From assembly GCA_965203865.1 (NCBI GenBank), contig OZ241916.1, positions 2,170,001-2,234,000 on the forward strand: 64,000 nt of DNA, read 5' to 3'. The position numbers and the translations under genes are program-made. Source of the stretch: G965200765 sp965203865 (GTDB lineage: Bacteria; Pseudomonadota; Gammaproteobacteria; Arenicellales; JAJDZL01). This document shows, piece after piece, positions 1 to 8,502 of the stretch. The notes under the pieces are model-generated. The model did no database searches, had not been told where the DNA came from, and was given only the letters and a program-made list of their open reading frames with translations. Positions within the stretch are counted from its first letter, which is position 1, and the number at the start of each line of letters is the position of its first letter.

Positions 1-501
1 AAGCTCAGCGGCTCGCTTTGCATACTCAATTTCAGGCAAAGACTTGACCACTCTCAACTTGCTGACGATATCAGAGGCATTTTCCAATTGACAGTACTCA
101 GACAACGATGGTTCGATACTCGACCAAAGTTCTGCAGTCAGTCCATAGGCATTCAACTCGACTCCGAGACGCTTGCCCCTGCATTTGTAGTCGTCCAGCA
201 TGGACAGGAGATCTTCGACCGGCTTCTTTCCCTCCTGATCTACCCACACCCGAATATCATCAATCGTCGAAGTCACCTGTGCCTGGTACATGTCCGGACG
301 ACGAGTTAGCAAAGAAATTTTGCCACTAGCATCCAGATAGGCACACTGAAAAAAGCAATAGCCAAACGTATCATAGCCGGTCAGGTAGTACATGCTTTCC
401 TGTCGAAACAGCAAAATGCCGTCCAGTCCGCGATGATGAAGTTCAGCGGTAACTGCACTGGTTCTTTGATCGAATTCTTCCTTTGAAAAATGAAGGCTCA
501 T
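1..501 (-). CDS. M24-family (Xaa-Pro peptidase / DoeA-like) hydrolase, N-terminal part
   Basis: This is the first 167 residues of a protein that runs off the left edge of the window. It matches the creatinase N-terminal domain that precedes the pita-bread catalytic domain of M24B peptidases; the clearest stretch is YYLTGYDTFG at residues 39-48, followed by LLTRRPD and a GVELNAYGLT-like segment. The metal-binding catalytic half is outside the window. Members cleave Xaa-Pro peptides or, in the DoeA branch, hydrolyse ectoine. The ATG at 499-501 is the only good start. It is divergent from the PhyH gene at 586, with 84 bp of AT-rich DNA between. The ornithine-cyclodeaminase-like gene nearby recalls ectoine degradation clusters, but that link is inference. 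Confidence 0.8.
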   Translation of the reverse strand, partial: MSLHFSKEEFDQRTSAVTAELHHRGLDGILLFRQESMYYLTGYDTFGYCFFQCAYLDASGKISLLTRRPDMYQAQVTSTIDDIRVWVDQEGKKPVEDLLSMLDDYKCRGKRLGVELNAYGLTAELWSSIEPSLSEYCQLENASDIVSKLRVVKSLPEIEYAKRAAEL

Positions 502-537
502 AAATTTCTATGTTGTAATAAAGCGAATTTTGATAAA

Positions 538-567
538 TTGATTTAAATTTCAATCTGCAATTATAGA
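538..567 (+). promoter_or_regulatory. Candidate sigma70 promoter for the PhyH operon
   Basis: TTGATT at 538-543 and TATAGA at 562-567 are separated by 18 bp and lie just upstream of the ATG at 586. The region is AT-rich and sits between divergent genes. This is a pattern match only. Confidence 0.35.
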
Positions 568-585
568 TGGTAGCAGTCATTATCC

Positions 586-1410
586 ATGGGTTTATCTAGC
601 GAAGCACTTGAACAATTCCACAGGGACGGGTTCACTCCCTCAATTTCTGTTATACCCCAGCACCAAGCCCGGCATTACCGAATGGAGCTGGAAGCGATAG
701 AGATGACAGTCGGTCCCCTGCTTGGAGGGCGCAGACTAAAATGTCACCTGCTTTACAAGTGGGTGTCCGAGTTGATTCGTATTCCAACCGTCGTAGAGCC
801 TGTCAAAGATGTTCTTGGGCCTGACATAATGTGCTGGGGCACGGACATGTGGGTAAAAGAAGCGAATTCCGAAACATTCGTATCCTGGCATCAAGACAGC
901 GAGTATTGGGGCATAGACAGCGATCAATTGATTACAGCCTGGGTAGCTTTATCTCCGTCAACTATAGAAAGCGGCTGCATGCGCATGCTTCCGGGCAGTC
1001 ACAAGGCACCCGCGTTGTCCCATACAGATACATTTCAAGAGAATAACATGCTGACTCGCGGACAAACGATTTTCGGTGTTGACGAAGACAAGGCAGTTAA
1101 TATCGAGGTAGACACTGGGGAAGCGGTTTACTTTGCATATCGCATTGCTCACGCCTCCCACCCGAATCGAAGCAACGACCGCCGTATCGGTGTGGCAATA
1201 CGATACATTTCACCGTTGGCAAGGCAAACAAAATCAGATTGGGACACTGCAACGCTAATTTGCGGCGAGGACCGTTACGGTCACTTTGAACTGGAACCTG
1301 AACCAAAAGACGACTTTGACCCGATAGCAGTAGCGTTCCATAAAAAGTCGAATGAAAACTACCGGCAAATCCTGTATTCGGGTACTGACTGGAAAACTCA
1401 TCGAACCTAG
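586..1410 (+). CDS. Phytanoyl-CoA dioxygenase (PhyH) family Fe(II)/2-oxoglutarate oxygenase
   Basis: A 274-residue soluble enzyme of the PhyH family, which hydroxylates small molecules using Fe(II), 2-oxoglutarate and O2. The iron-binding HxD is visible in SWHQDSEYWG (His102, Asp104). The distal His is probably His189 in IAHASHPN, and Arg199/200 lie where the 2-oxoglutarate-binding Arg is expected. The GCMRMLPGSHK segment at about 130-140 is typical of the family. It begins a same-strand run with the OCD-like gene (51 bp gap) and the glutaredoxin-domain gene. Ectoine hydroxylase and PhnY belong to the same superfamily, but nothing here fixes the substrate. Confidence 0.88.
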   Translation: MGLSSEALEQFHRDGFTPSISVIPQHQARHYRMELEAIEMTVGPLLGGRRLKCHLLYKWVSELIRIPTVVEPVKDVLGPDIMCWGTDMWVKEANSETFVSWHQDSEYWGIDSDQLITAWVALSPSTIESGCMRMLPGSHKAPALSHTDTFQENNMLTRGQTIFGVDEDKAVNIEVDTGEAVYFAYRIAHASHPNRSNDRRIGVAIRYISPLARQTKSDWDTATLICGEDRYGHFELEPEPKDDFDPIAVAFHKKSNENYRQILYSGTDWKTHRT

Positions 1411-1461
1411 TCCAAGTCAAATACACCGGTCGTTCATACTAAAAATCGAGAGACCTGCTAC

Positions 1462-2409
1462 ATGCATAATATTTCAGCTGAAGACATAAATCGAGTTTGC
1501 GACTATGCAAGCTTGGTAGACAGATTTGAACAACTCCACCGAGAAGAGCCGGCAATTCTTAAAGACATGCTTCTCACCCAGCAAAACTCGGAATCAGGAA
1601 CAGAAAACAATGCGCTGATTCGAGCCGCATGGAGTAGCAGCCAGGCACTGGGAATAAAATCTGCAACGATTTTTCCAGACAATACGGTAAAAACTGAGAT
1701 GCCTGCAATTCATGCTGTTTACCTGCTGTTTGAAGCGACTCATGGTACTCCGGTAGCAGTAATGGATGGCACTACTCTCACTTACTACAAAACAGCAGCA
1801 GACTCTGCCCTGGGTGGAAAGCTCCTGGCTCGGCACGATTTGTCTACAATGGCGATGATTGGTGCTGGAGCAATGGCACCTCATCTCATCAAGGCGCATT
1901 GCGCGGTACACCATAGTCTTCAGACAGTAATAATATGGAACCGTACCGCTTCAAAAGCTGAAAAATTAGCTGATGAAATCTCAATACGCGGTGTAGAGAT
2001 AAAAGCAACTCAAGATATTGAAGCAGCTGTTCTGCAGGCAGACTTGGTCTCTTCGGCAACAATGACACGGGAACCATTGATTCTGGGCGATTGGCTGAAA
2101 TCTGGTTCACATGTGGACTTGGTCGGAGCATTCACACCAGACATGCGAGAAGTTGATGATGCAGCGATTCGAAAATCAAGAATATTTGTAGACTCACGAA
2201 AGACCACAATTGGAGAAATCGGGGAAATTCAAATTCCGATTGATGCAGGCATCATAGGCGAAGAAGACATTCTTGCAGATTTATTTGATCTGTGTTCTCA
2301 AACAAAGCCCGGAAGATTGACAGATGATGAAATAACCTTGTTCAAAAATGGCGGCGGTGGCCATCTGGATTTGATGACGGCATGCTTTATTTACGATCAA
2401 TTAAAGTAG
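1462..2409 (+). CDS. Ornithine cyclodeaminase / mu-crystallin family protein
   Basis: A 315-residue NAD(P)-binding protein. The Rossmann glycine motif MIGAGAMAPHL is at residues 132-142, preceded by the family segment YKTAADSALGGKLLA at about 109-123. An IKS segment near residue 66 fits the substrate-binding lysine region. Relatives are ornithine cyclodeaminase, delta-1-pyrroline-2-carboxylate and ketimine reductases, alanine dehydrogenase (Archaeoglobus type) and EutC of ectoine degradation. The neighbouring M24 and PhyH genes suggest catabolism of an amino-acid-like compound. The exact reaction cannot be read from the sequence. Confidence 0.87.
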   Translation: MHNISAEDINRVCDYASLVDRFEQLHREEPAILKDMLLTQQNSESGTENNALIRAAWSSSQALGIKSATIFPDNTVKTEMPAIHAVYLLFEATHGTPVAVMDGTTLTYYKTAADSALGGKLLARHDLSTMAMIGAGAMAPHLIKAHCAVHHSLQTVIIWNRTASKAEKLADEISIRGVEIKATQDIEAAVLQADLVSSATMTREPLILGDWLKSGSHVDLVGAFTPDMREVDDAAIRKSRIFVDSRKTTIGEIGEIQIPIDAGIIGEEDILADLFDLCSQTKPGRLTDDEITLFKNGGGGHLDLMTACFIYDQLK

Positions 2410-2473
2410 ACATCCAAGCGAGTAAAAATAAAATCAAGGCGAATCTCACCTACACTAATTGAAGGGTAGCAAA

Positions 2474-3103
2474 ATGAATAAAACCGCCAAATCAAGTGAA
2501 CTCGTCAATGTTGTTTTATATCGCTGGGCTGGCAGCTGGGGGCCATTCAAAGTATCAATTCCGTGCGGCGAATGCTCTCTGACTCTGGATGTAATCAATG
2601 ATACCTTTGCAACAGAGCTGGAAGGAGTTCCTGTCGATTTAATTGTTCGAGATTGGCTAACCGAGTGGTGGAAGCCTCTGCCCAAAGGCGGCTGGCATGC
2701 TCCGATTGTTATGGTCGAGGGACGTGTAGTGAGTCAGGGACATGCTTTGAACCGGGGTGTTCTCACTGAAGCCATCATAGATGCTTATGCAAAACGCTCA
2801 TCTGTTTCGGGCAATCTGGTGTTTGGGAAGGAAACTTGTCCTCATTGCAAGCGAGCCAAAGAATATCTGGACCAAGCCGGAATTGAATACTCTTACCGCG
2901 ACGTAGTGAAAGACCCTCGTTCGCTTTACGAAATGCTCGCTCATGTGAAACCGATTGTTGGTCCGAAAACCCCGATTACTGTTCCGCAAATCTGGCTTGA
3001 CGGCAATTATGTAGGCGGCGCAGACCAATTGAGTGAAATTCTAAGTAGAGAGGTTGAACCCAATCCCGACCGGGGGCAATGTTCTTTGTCGCCCGCTCGA
3101 TAA
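2474..3103 (+). CDS. Glutaredoxin-domain protein with an extra N-terminal domain
   Basis: About 209 residues. The C-terminal half is a glutaredoxin fold with the CPHC redox centre at residues 122-125, a TVPQIW cis-Pro segment near 172-177 and a GNYVGGAD glutathione-binding end. The N-terminal 110 residues hold a second Cys pair (CGEC, 31-34) and a PIVMVEGRVV strand that may be a degenerate thioredoxin-like domain. I chose the ATG at 2474 because GAAGGG sits 7 bp upstream; an in-frame TTG at 2459 has no such site. It likely reduces disulfides or glutathione mixed disulfides in the cytoplasm. It lies 64 bp after the OCD-like gene and is probably cotranscribed. Confidence 0.82.
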   Translation: MNKTAKSSELVNVVLYRWAGSWGPFKVSIPCGECSLTLDVINDTFATELEGVPVDLIVRDWLTEWWKPLPKGGWHAPIVMVEGRVVSQGHALNRGVLTEAIIDAYAKRSSVSGNLVFGKETCPHCKRAKEYLDQAGIEYSYRDVVKDPRSLYEMLAHVKPIVGPKTPITVPQIWLDGNYVGGADQLSEILSREVEPNPDRGQCSLSPAR

Positions 3104-3515
3104 TTGGAAATCACCACTTGTTTCAAATCATTACGGGGAAAATCTATTCCAAAGTGTTGAAGAAAATAAAACACTTAGAAATAATCGTAATCGGTGTGGT
3201 ATTATTACACTATGCACGTTCAAGTGAAAAAACATCCCAAGCGCACTAACTTGCAGGTTATCAAACTCAAAACGGATTTTTTACGAATCAGCTTGATTGC
3301 ACTGCAATACACTTCAAGTTGGTGTACTAGGATCGGGTACAACAGAGGGAATGTGCAACCACCAAGTGTGCGCGTTAGTCTACATCATGGCACTTTGCGG
3401 AGTGTAGCATTTTGAAGCTCGAGTTCAATTGGTAATAAGTTCTCTTCGTTGCGAAAGATTTGTAGTTTGTATTCCATTTTAATTTATTAATTTCAAACAA
3501 TTCAGGAGTATAGCA
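3104..3515. other. Intergenic region with a small hairpin, no gene seen
   Basis: This 412 bp AT-rich stretch separates the oxidoreductase run from the accessory protease genes. It contains an inverted repeat AAGTGTT/AACACTT at 3152-3176 with an 11-nt loop and no T run. A 73-codon open frame at 3194-3415 lacks a good ribosome site and resembles no family I know. AGGAG at 3504-3508 belongs to the next gene. Confidence 0.6.
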
Positions 3516-3674
3516 ATGGGTGCTCAAAGTTCCAAAACTGAACAAAGATATGCTATGGAAAAGGGGAAGAAGATCTATGAAGAAGAAATTCTGTCCAGAC
3601 CTGGTGTACGTGAGTATTTGCAAGTTCACGGGCAGCAGTGGTACAAACCAAAAAACAAAAAGAATATAAAGTAA
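3516..3674 (+). CDS. Small basic protein of unknown function (52 aa)
   Basis: A 52-residue open frame starting at ATG 3516 with AGGAG 7 bp upstream. The product is hydrophilic and Lys-rich (it ends KPKNKKNIK), with a short predicted helical stretch around residues 12-28 and no membrane segment. I do not recognise a family. It ends 12 bp before the start of the protease-like gene, so the two are probably cotranscribed, and it could be an adaptor, antitoxin-like partner or substrate of that enzyme. That is speculation from position only. Confidence 0.65.
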   Translation: MGAQSSKTEQRYAMEKGKKIYEEEILSRPGVREYLQVHGQQWYKPKNKKNIK

Positions 3675-3686
3675 AGGTGACTGATT

Positions 3687-4592
3687 TTGCCGATTTGGAG
3701 TGAAATTTTACATGAACTCGGCGAATCTCATGGAGACGGCGGAAATCCAGATTTTGACAGAGTACGACGTAAATACCTTTTTGAATTGAATCGCTGTACG
3801 AACCGTAGCATAATCCTGTATTCTTCAGGATGGATACAAAAAAATCCACCAAATTATCACGCATATATTAATGATGACGATATCCATGCCTTAATGGAAG
3901 TCACTTACGGTTTAGGCGGTACAAATCTTGATTTAATTTTGCATAGTCCTGGTGGGTCACCTGAGGCAGCTGAGGCCATTGTTTCTTACTTACGGTCAAG
4001 ATTTAGTGAAATTCGAGTTATCGTACCAAATCTTGCAATGTCAGCCGCGGCAATGATTTCGTGTGCTGCTGACAAAATCATAATGGGCGAGCATTCTTTT
4101 CTTGGCCCAACCGACCCTCAAATTTCAATACCAACTTCGCAAGGTTCATTTATGGTTCCAGCAAAAGCGATACTGAATGAATTTGAGAAAGCAAAAAGTG
4201 ATTGTTCAAATCCTGATTTTCAAATCATTTGGAATGCAATATTGAGTCAATACATTCCAGGGTTATTGGAACGTTGTGAAATGGCAATCCAGTTGTCAGA
4301 ATTACTGGTAAAAAACTGGCTAAAATCCTATATGTTCAAGTGTAGTAATTGTGGAGAAAAAGCATCTGAAATTGCAAAGTGGCTTTCTGAACATGAAAAT
4401 TTTAAGAGTCACAGTCGTCATATCCCACGAAAAGATTTAATTGATATGGGTTTGAAAATTGAACTATTGGAAGATAATCAAGAGTTGCAAGATTTAAGTC
4501 TTTCAATTTTTCACGCCACTGCTCATACATTTATTAATACATCAGTAAATAAAATTGTGGAAAATCATCTTGGTCGTGCATATATTCGGTAA
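3687..4592 (+). CDS. ClpP/crotonase-fold serine protease-like protein (SDH_sah family)
   Basis: 301 residues from a TTG start preceded by AAAGGTGA. The fold markers of the SDH_sah (serine dehydrogenase proteinase, SppA-like) family are clear: LILHSPGG at 83-90 for the oxyanion region, NLAMSAAAM at 115-123 with the expected nucleophile Ser119, GPTDPQ at 140-145, and the late segment HSRHIPRKDLIDMGL at about 242-256. It has no signal peptide and no strong membrane helix. A CxxC pair (219, 222) in the insertion could bind metal. Such proteins are often found in accessory DNA; here the gene sits with a 52-aa gene beside an IS remnant in AT-rich sequence, suggesting horizontal gain. The natural substrate is unknown. 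Confidence 0.82.
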   Translation: MPIWSEILHELGESHGDGGNPDFDRVRRKYLFELNRCTNRSIILYSSGWIQKNPPNYHAYINDDDIHALMEVTYGLGGTNLDLILHSPGGSPEAAEAIVSYLRSRFSEIRVIVPNLAMSAAAMISCAADKIIMGEHSFLGPTDPQISIPTSQGSFMVPAKAILNEFEKAKSDCSNPDFQIIWNAILSQYIPGLLERCEMAIQLSELLVKNWLKSYMFKCSNCGEKASEIAKWLSEHENFKSHSRHIPRKDLIDMGLKIELLEDNQELQDLSLSIFHATAHTFINTSVNKIVENHLGRAYIR

Positions 4593-4800
4593 TCGAAAAT
4601 ATTAAATATTCTAAGACAAGATTTCTTGCCCCTTCCTACAACATCTAACAAACAGTAAACATAGAGCTTCGCGAAGCCGTTCGTGAGATGCATGGCGCTT
4701 GGTGCCCCGGCAACAGCCACCGGAGCGGGTGGGGACGGGTGCCACACCGCAAGGCACCAAGGTTGTTACTAATAGCTTTAAAGTCCCCACTTTTAGGGTT

Positions 4801-4834
4801 TGACACGCACCCCCGCGAGCGGGGGTGCGTGTCA
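4801..4834. repeat. Perfect 16-bp inverted repeat (hairpin), probably in an IS21 left end
   Basis: The two 16-bp arms, TGACACGCACCCCCGC and its exact complement, are separated by only GA. The GC-rich palindrome sits inside 4593-4899, a 307 bp stretch without a gene. The same stretch has a 12-bp palindrome GCTTCGCGAAGC (4666-4677) and a CTTGGTGCC/GGCACCAAG pair flanking GC-rich DNA. Similar motifs CCACTTTTAGGG and CACTTTGGG flank the hairpin and may be transposase sites. It has no T run, so it is not a classical terminator. Confidence 0.7.
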
Positions 4835-4899
4835 AGAAAACGACACTTTGGGTATGCTCAGGGATTTTCCGCTGCCTTGTGAGCAGGAGTCCGTGAGAG

Positions 4900-5118
4900 A
4901 TGGAGAAGATCAAGGAGATTGCTATGATTAACATGTTGAAATCGGCTGGGCTAAGCATCAGTGCGATTGCCCGCCGCGAGGGTTGCGACCGCAAGACGGT
5001 TCGTAAGTATTTGCTACAAGGAGCTGCACCTCACAAGCGTGGTCGCCGTCGTGCACGCTTGCTGGCGCCTTGGTAGGCGTACTTGTCGGAGCGCATCAAG
5101 TTGCATCCTGGCGGTCAA
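4900..5118 (+). pseudogene. istA: Truncated IS21-family transposase IstA (N-terminal remnant)
   Basis: Translation from ATG 4900 gives a helix-turn-helix typical of the IstA N terminus, including SAGLSISAIARREGCDRKTV and RKYLLQGAAP. An in-frame TAG at 5074 interrupts it, after which the same frame continues as AYLSERIKLHPGGQ until about 5118. The DDE catalytic domain and IstB are absent. The remnant ends where the 3' end of the acyl-CoA synthetase gene begins, so later deletion or insertion has removed the rest. It marks the border of the accessory patch. Confidence 0.82.
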
Positions 5119-6788
5119 GTCTCAAATTTCCTGGCAACCTGCTCCCGAAGTGCTTTGCGTCGGATTTTTCCGGAACTGGTCATGGGAAAAGAGTCAACAA
5201 ACTCAATGATTCTCGGATACTTGTAAACAGCCAGATTCTGCTTGACAAATTCCTGCAGTCGCACTTTGGTTTCATCGGTTGCTGGAACAGAATTCATAAG
5301 TCGCACGTAGGCCATCACCACTGCGCCGCGGTCGGGGTCCGGTTTGGCAATGACCGCAGCTTCAGCCACATCCGGGTGTCGAATAAGTGCATCTTCCACT
5401 TCATTGGGACCAATGCGATATCCTGCACTTTTGATCAGGTCATCATTTCGTCCTTGGTACCAGAAGTATCCGTTTTCGTCCCGCATCGCCAAGTCTCCCG
5501 ACTTTAACCAGTTCCCCAGTTGCATCTTTTTTGGAGTACCCAGATCGCCCCAGTAGCCGAGAAACAAACTGGGCTCATCCAGTTTCCAAGATGCAATCTC
5601 CCCCGGCACTCCGTCCGGTTGTTCGTTTCCGTTTTCATCAATGATGGCTACCCTTCGGCCGGGTAGCGAGAGTCCCATTGAACCGGGAATAATGGGAAAC
5701 AGTTTTTTGCAACACCCTACCATGTGATTGAATTCAGTCAGTCCATAAAATTCGTTGCAGACGATTTGAAATTCGTCTTCAGCCCAGTGAACAATATCAC
5801 TGGGCAGGCTTTCGCCACCAGTGCATACGACGCGCATGGACAAGTCCCAGGTTTTTCTTGGATTTTTGATTTCTGCCAGTCGTTTCAGTGCTGTTGGTGT
5901 CATAAAGGAGTGTGTCACTTTATGCCGTTCCATGAACTCGAAAGCCCATTTTGCGGAAAATTTGTGCTGTGTTGAAACGACGGTTTGGCCGTGTTGCCAA
6001 GCGGGAAGTACCAAGTCGAGCAATCCGCCCACCCAGGCCCAGTCTGCAGGACTCCAAAAAACACCATTCGGCCTGTTCAATTCCAGATTGTAGATCAGGG
6101 TAAGAGTTGGAAGATAGGCATGGATTATTCGGTGTGAATGTAACAATCCCTTCGGCATGCCCGTCGAGCCCGAAGTGTACATCAGTAGTGCGGGCGATTC
6201 AGTTTCAGTGAGGATCGGCTGAAACTCGCCGATGTCGGTTTTCATGCAATCTTCAAATCTGGTTTCATTGGAGTTGGCATCGCCGTGAACAATGCAGTGT
6301 TGCAAGTAGTGCATGTTCGGGCGTTTGTCGCGCATTTTCTCCCAGAAATCTGAGATTGTGAAGATTGCTTTGGCCTTGGAATCGTTCAGCACATGCAGTA
6401 CGGCATCCGGGCCGTACAAATGGGAAAGCGTCATTGCAACTGCACCAATCTTGTAGATCGCCATGTGAGCAATCCCGGTTTGCGGACTTTGGCCGGTATG
6501 AATGGCAACGGGTTCACCTGCTTTGATACCGATTTTGGTCAGGTAAACTGCTACTTGGGTAGCGAGGCGATCCAGTTCCGCGTAAGTGTAGGTCTCAATG
6601 CTCCCATCCAGATTTTCGTGAATGAGCGCAGCCGCATCTGCCTCGCCAGATTGAGCAAACTTTCCTACTGTATCCGCGGCAATGTTAGCGTTTTCCGGAA
6701 TTTGAATCCGATAGCATTTCCGCTCGCTGTCGAAGTTCAGGTTGGTGATTTCGGCGAGCGGGGCAAATACGTCTTCCGTGGTGTTCAT
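5115..6788 (-). CDS. AMP-dependent acyl-CoA synthetase (acetyl-CoA synthetase-like)
   Basis: 557 residues from the ATG at 6788; a TTG 45 bp further upstream is less likely. This ANL-superfamily enzyme activates a carboxylic acid with ATP and joins it to CoA. The P-loop YTSGSTGMPKG is at 204-214, NEFYGLTEFN matches the A5 region, a GD followed by NGYFWYQGRNDD matches A7-A8, and the catalytic Lys lies in SSGKIRRKAL near residue 541. The sequence resembles medium-chain or acetyl-CoA-synthetase-like forms. It lies downstream of a TRAP transporter on the same strand, which suggests import and CoA activation of an organic acid. Its stop codon lies at the junction with the IS21 remnant, so the original C terminus may be altered. 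Confidence 0.9.
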   Translation of the reverse strand: MNTTEDVFAPLAEITNLNFDSERKCYRIQIPENANIAADTVGKFAQSGEADAAALIHENLDGSIETYTYAELDRLATQVAVYLTKIGIKAGEPVAIHTGQSPQTGIAHMAIYKIGAVAMTLSHLYGPDAVLHVLNDSKAKAIFTISDFWEKMRDKRPNMHYLQHCIVHGDANSNETRFEDCMKTDIGEFQPILTETESPALLMYTSGSTGMPKGLLHSHRIIHAYLPTLTLIYNLELNRPNGVFWSPADWAWVGGLLDLVLPAWQHGQTVVSTQHKFSAKWAFEFMERHKVTHSFMTPTALKRLAEIKNPRKTWDLSMRVVCTGGESLPSDIVHWAEDEFQIVCNEFYGLTEFNHMVGCCKKLFPIIPGSMGLSLPGRRVAIIDENGNEQPDGVPGEIASWKLDEPSLFLGYWGDLGTPKKMQLGNWLKSGDLAMRDENGYFWYQGRNDDLIKSAGYRIGPNEVEDALIRHPDVAEAAVIAKPDPDRGAVVMAYVRLMNSVPATDETKVRLQEFVKQNLAVYKYPRIIEFVDSFPMTSSGKIRRKALREQVARKFET

Positions 6789-7144
6789 GAAGCCAGTTTT
6801 TTTGTAAAACAACTGCAGGATTTGCTGATTCAATTACGCGTGCTAGCGGCTCTCCCCAATATTCAATCTGGCAGGGATTTGAGACCCAGTCATTTCGCAC
6901 TTCAATCGAAACATTCGGTAGTCCTCGGGTTTCCGCATGAACGGCAAGCGAACAGTTTACCTTCTTTGTGACTTTAAAACCTGATTGATTCCCGCGTCAA
7001 TATCTGGAAGGACTCAAATTCTGTATTGCTTTTGGCACGGCATTGCCTGCATGGTTGTAGCACAGAATTACAGGCGCATCAGAGATTGCAGGAAATTCTT
7101 CATACGGGGCCGGGGCATCTGGAGTAGCTACGAAAAGGAATCAT
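6789..7144 (-). pseudogene. Decayed N-formylglutamate amidohydrolase (internal deletion, frameshift)
   Basis: Reading the minus strand between dctM and the acyl-CoA synthetase gives two pieces of one family in order. The N-terminal piece, PYEEFPAIS then PVILCYNHAGNAVPKA, matches the metal-site start of N-formylglutamate amidohydrolases. After a TGA codon the same frame resumes with SLAVHAETRGLPNVSIEVRN and the C-terminal segment. The roughly 180 central residues are missing. The nearest ATG (7142-7144) is in another frame, so a shift in the T run of CCTTTTCG is also needed. The enzyme would hydrolyse N-formylglutamate or related N-acyl amino acids. It is non-functional here unless the assembly is wrong. 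Confidence 0.75.
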
Positions 7145-7191
7145 GGTTGCGCCAAGGATTAGTGGTTTGCAAGAATCAGAGATGCAATCCA

Positions 7192-8502
7192 TCAACCGAT
7201 CATCAATCGCGGGAGGTAGGTGGCCAAGGACGGGAATATGATGAGAAGTGCCAGAACAACCAGATCGAACAGGATAAAGGGAACGACACCTTTGACGACA
7301 TGCTGATAGCCAGCCTGATCGCCAACTGCACTTAAAACTGCAAACAAATTAATTCCAACAGGCGGTGTTACAACCGAGATTTCAATGAGTTTCACCAGAA
7401 CGATTCCGAACCAGATCGGATCTATATTCAGATCGACAACAACCGGAAACAGAAACGGAAGCGTAACCACAAGCATGGAGGTTGTATCCAGAAAGCATCC
7501 TAGCAGGATATAGAGTATGGATACAAAAATCATGAATTTCAGCGGTGTGTCCGCCACACTGGTGATTACTTCAACAAGACCATCAATTACCCCAACCACT
7601 ACCAGCATTCTGGAAAGCAGCAGTCCGCCGATCAGAATGATGAAGATTACACAACTGATTGAAGCTGCATCATAGAGGACGGGTGGAAGCCAGCCCTTCA
7701 AAGTTTTCTTTTTGGCAACCGCCAGACAGAATGCCCCGAAGGCGCCCGCAGCACCGGCTGCAGACGGTGGGAACAAGCCAGTGTATATACCTCCCAATAC
7801 AATCGCCATAAGAATAATTACCGGCCAAACATAGATCATTGACCGCCAGCGCTCTCTCATGGTTACAGTTTCAATAATTGGCGGCGCCAGTGCTGGCCGC
7901 AATCGTACAAGACCATAAACCCCTGCCAAATAAACTGCGGCAGTTATAAGCCCCGGTATAATTCCGGCAATCAGCAACTGTCCTACGGACTGCTCGGTGA
8001 TGATTGCATATATCACCATAGTCAGAGACGGAGGGATCATCGCTGCAAAACTTCCGGAACCTGCAATTGCCCCAATGGACAGGCTTTTGGAATATCCGAA
8101 TCGAAGTAGATGGGGAAAAGCGATTCGAGTGAAGACTACTGCATTGACAATGGTTGAACCGGAAATCGCCGCAAATACAGCTGAACCGACAATGACAGCT
8201 TGATACAGTCCGCCACGAAGCCGTCGTAGCCAAAGATCGGATGCATAGAACACGTCTCGTGTAATTCCGGATGCTTCAGCCATTACCCCCATCAGCACAA
8301 ACATGGGGAGTACCGCAAACGCGTAGTTATTAACAACCCAGAACGGCAGAACGCGCAATTGACCCCAAGTCAGTAGCTCACCTGCCCCCAGAATCATTCC
8401 GCTGATTCCAATAGCGGCCATGGCCACACCAACCGGGATTCCGATGGCCAAAAATACAAACAGGAGCCCTGCTCCTGTATAGCCGACTATGATTGGGTCC
8501 AT
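7192..8502 (-). CDS. dctM: TRAP transporter large permease (DctM family)
   Basis: 436 hydrophobic residues with about twelve membrane helices, the size and pattern of the DctM/SiaM subunit that carries the transport pathway in TRAP systems. Recognisable segments include an N-terminal GIPVGVAMA helix, AAISGSTIVNA, GSFAAMIPPSL and a C-terminal EISVVTPPVGINLF. It uses an ion gradient rather than ATP. The start overlaps the 3' end of dctQ by 16 bp, so the two are translationally coupled. The ligand is probably a small organic acid; the linked acyl-CoA synthetase supports this, but only by position. Confidence 0.93.
   Translation of the reverse strand: MDPIIVGYTGAGLLFVFLAIGIPVGVAMAAIGISGMILGAGELLTWGQLRVLPFWVVNNYAFAVLPMFVLMGVMAEASGITRDVFYASDLWLRRLRGGLYQAVIVGSAVFAAISGSTIVNAVVFTRIAFPHLLRFGYSKSLSIGAIAGSGSFAAMIPPSLTMVIYAIITEQSVGQLLIAGIIPGLITAAVYLAGVYGLVRLRPALAPPIIETVTMRERWRSMIYVWPVIILMAIVLGGIYTGLFPPSAAGAAGAFGAFCLAVAKKKTLKGWLPPVLYDAASISCVIFIILIGGLLLSRMLVVVGVIDGLVEVITSVADTPLKFMIFVSILYILLGCFLDTTSMLVVTLPFLFPVVVDLNIDPIWFGIVLVKLIEISVVTPPVGINLFAVLSAVGDQAGYQHVVKGVVPFILFDLVVLALLIIFPSLATYLPRLMIG

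Noticed and set aside
1..2409. Ectoine/hydroxyectoine degradation cluster
   Set aside because: An M24 peptidase, a PhyH enzyme and an OCD-like protein are suggestive, but the catalytic part of the peptidase is missing and no DoeB, EutB or other diagnostic gene is present.
3194..3415. 73-codon plus-strand open frame
   Set aside because: No ribosome site, no known family, and it lies in AT-rich intergenic DNA.
6685..6900. Separate 71-aa minus-strand gene before the acyl-CoA synthetase
   Set aside because: Its N-terminal half is the C-terminal piece of the decayed N-formylglutamate amidohydrolase and the rest overlaps the synthetase in another frame.
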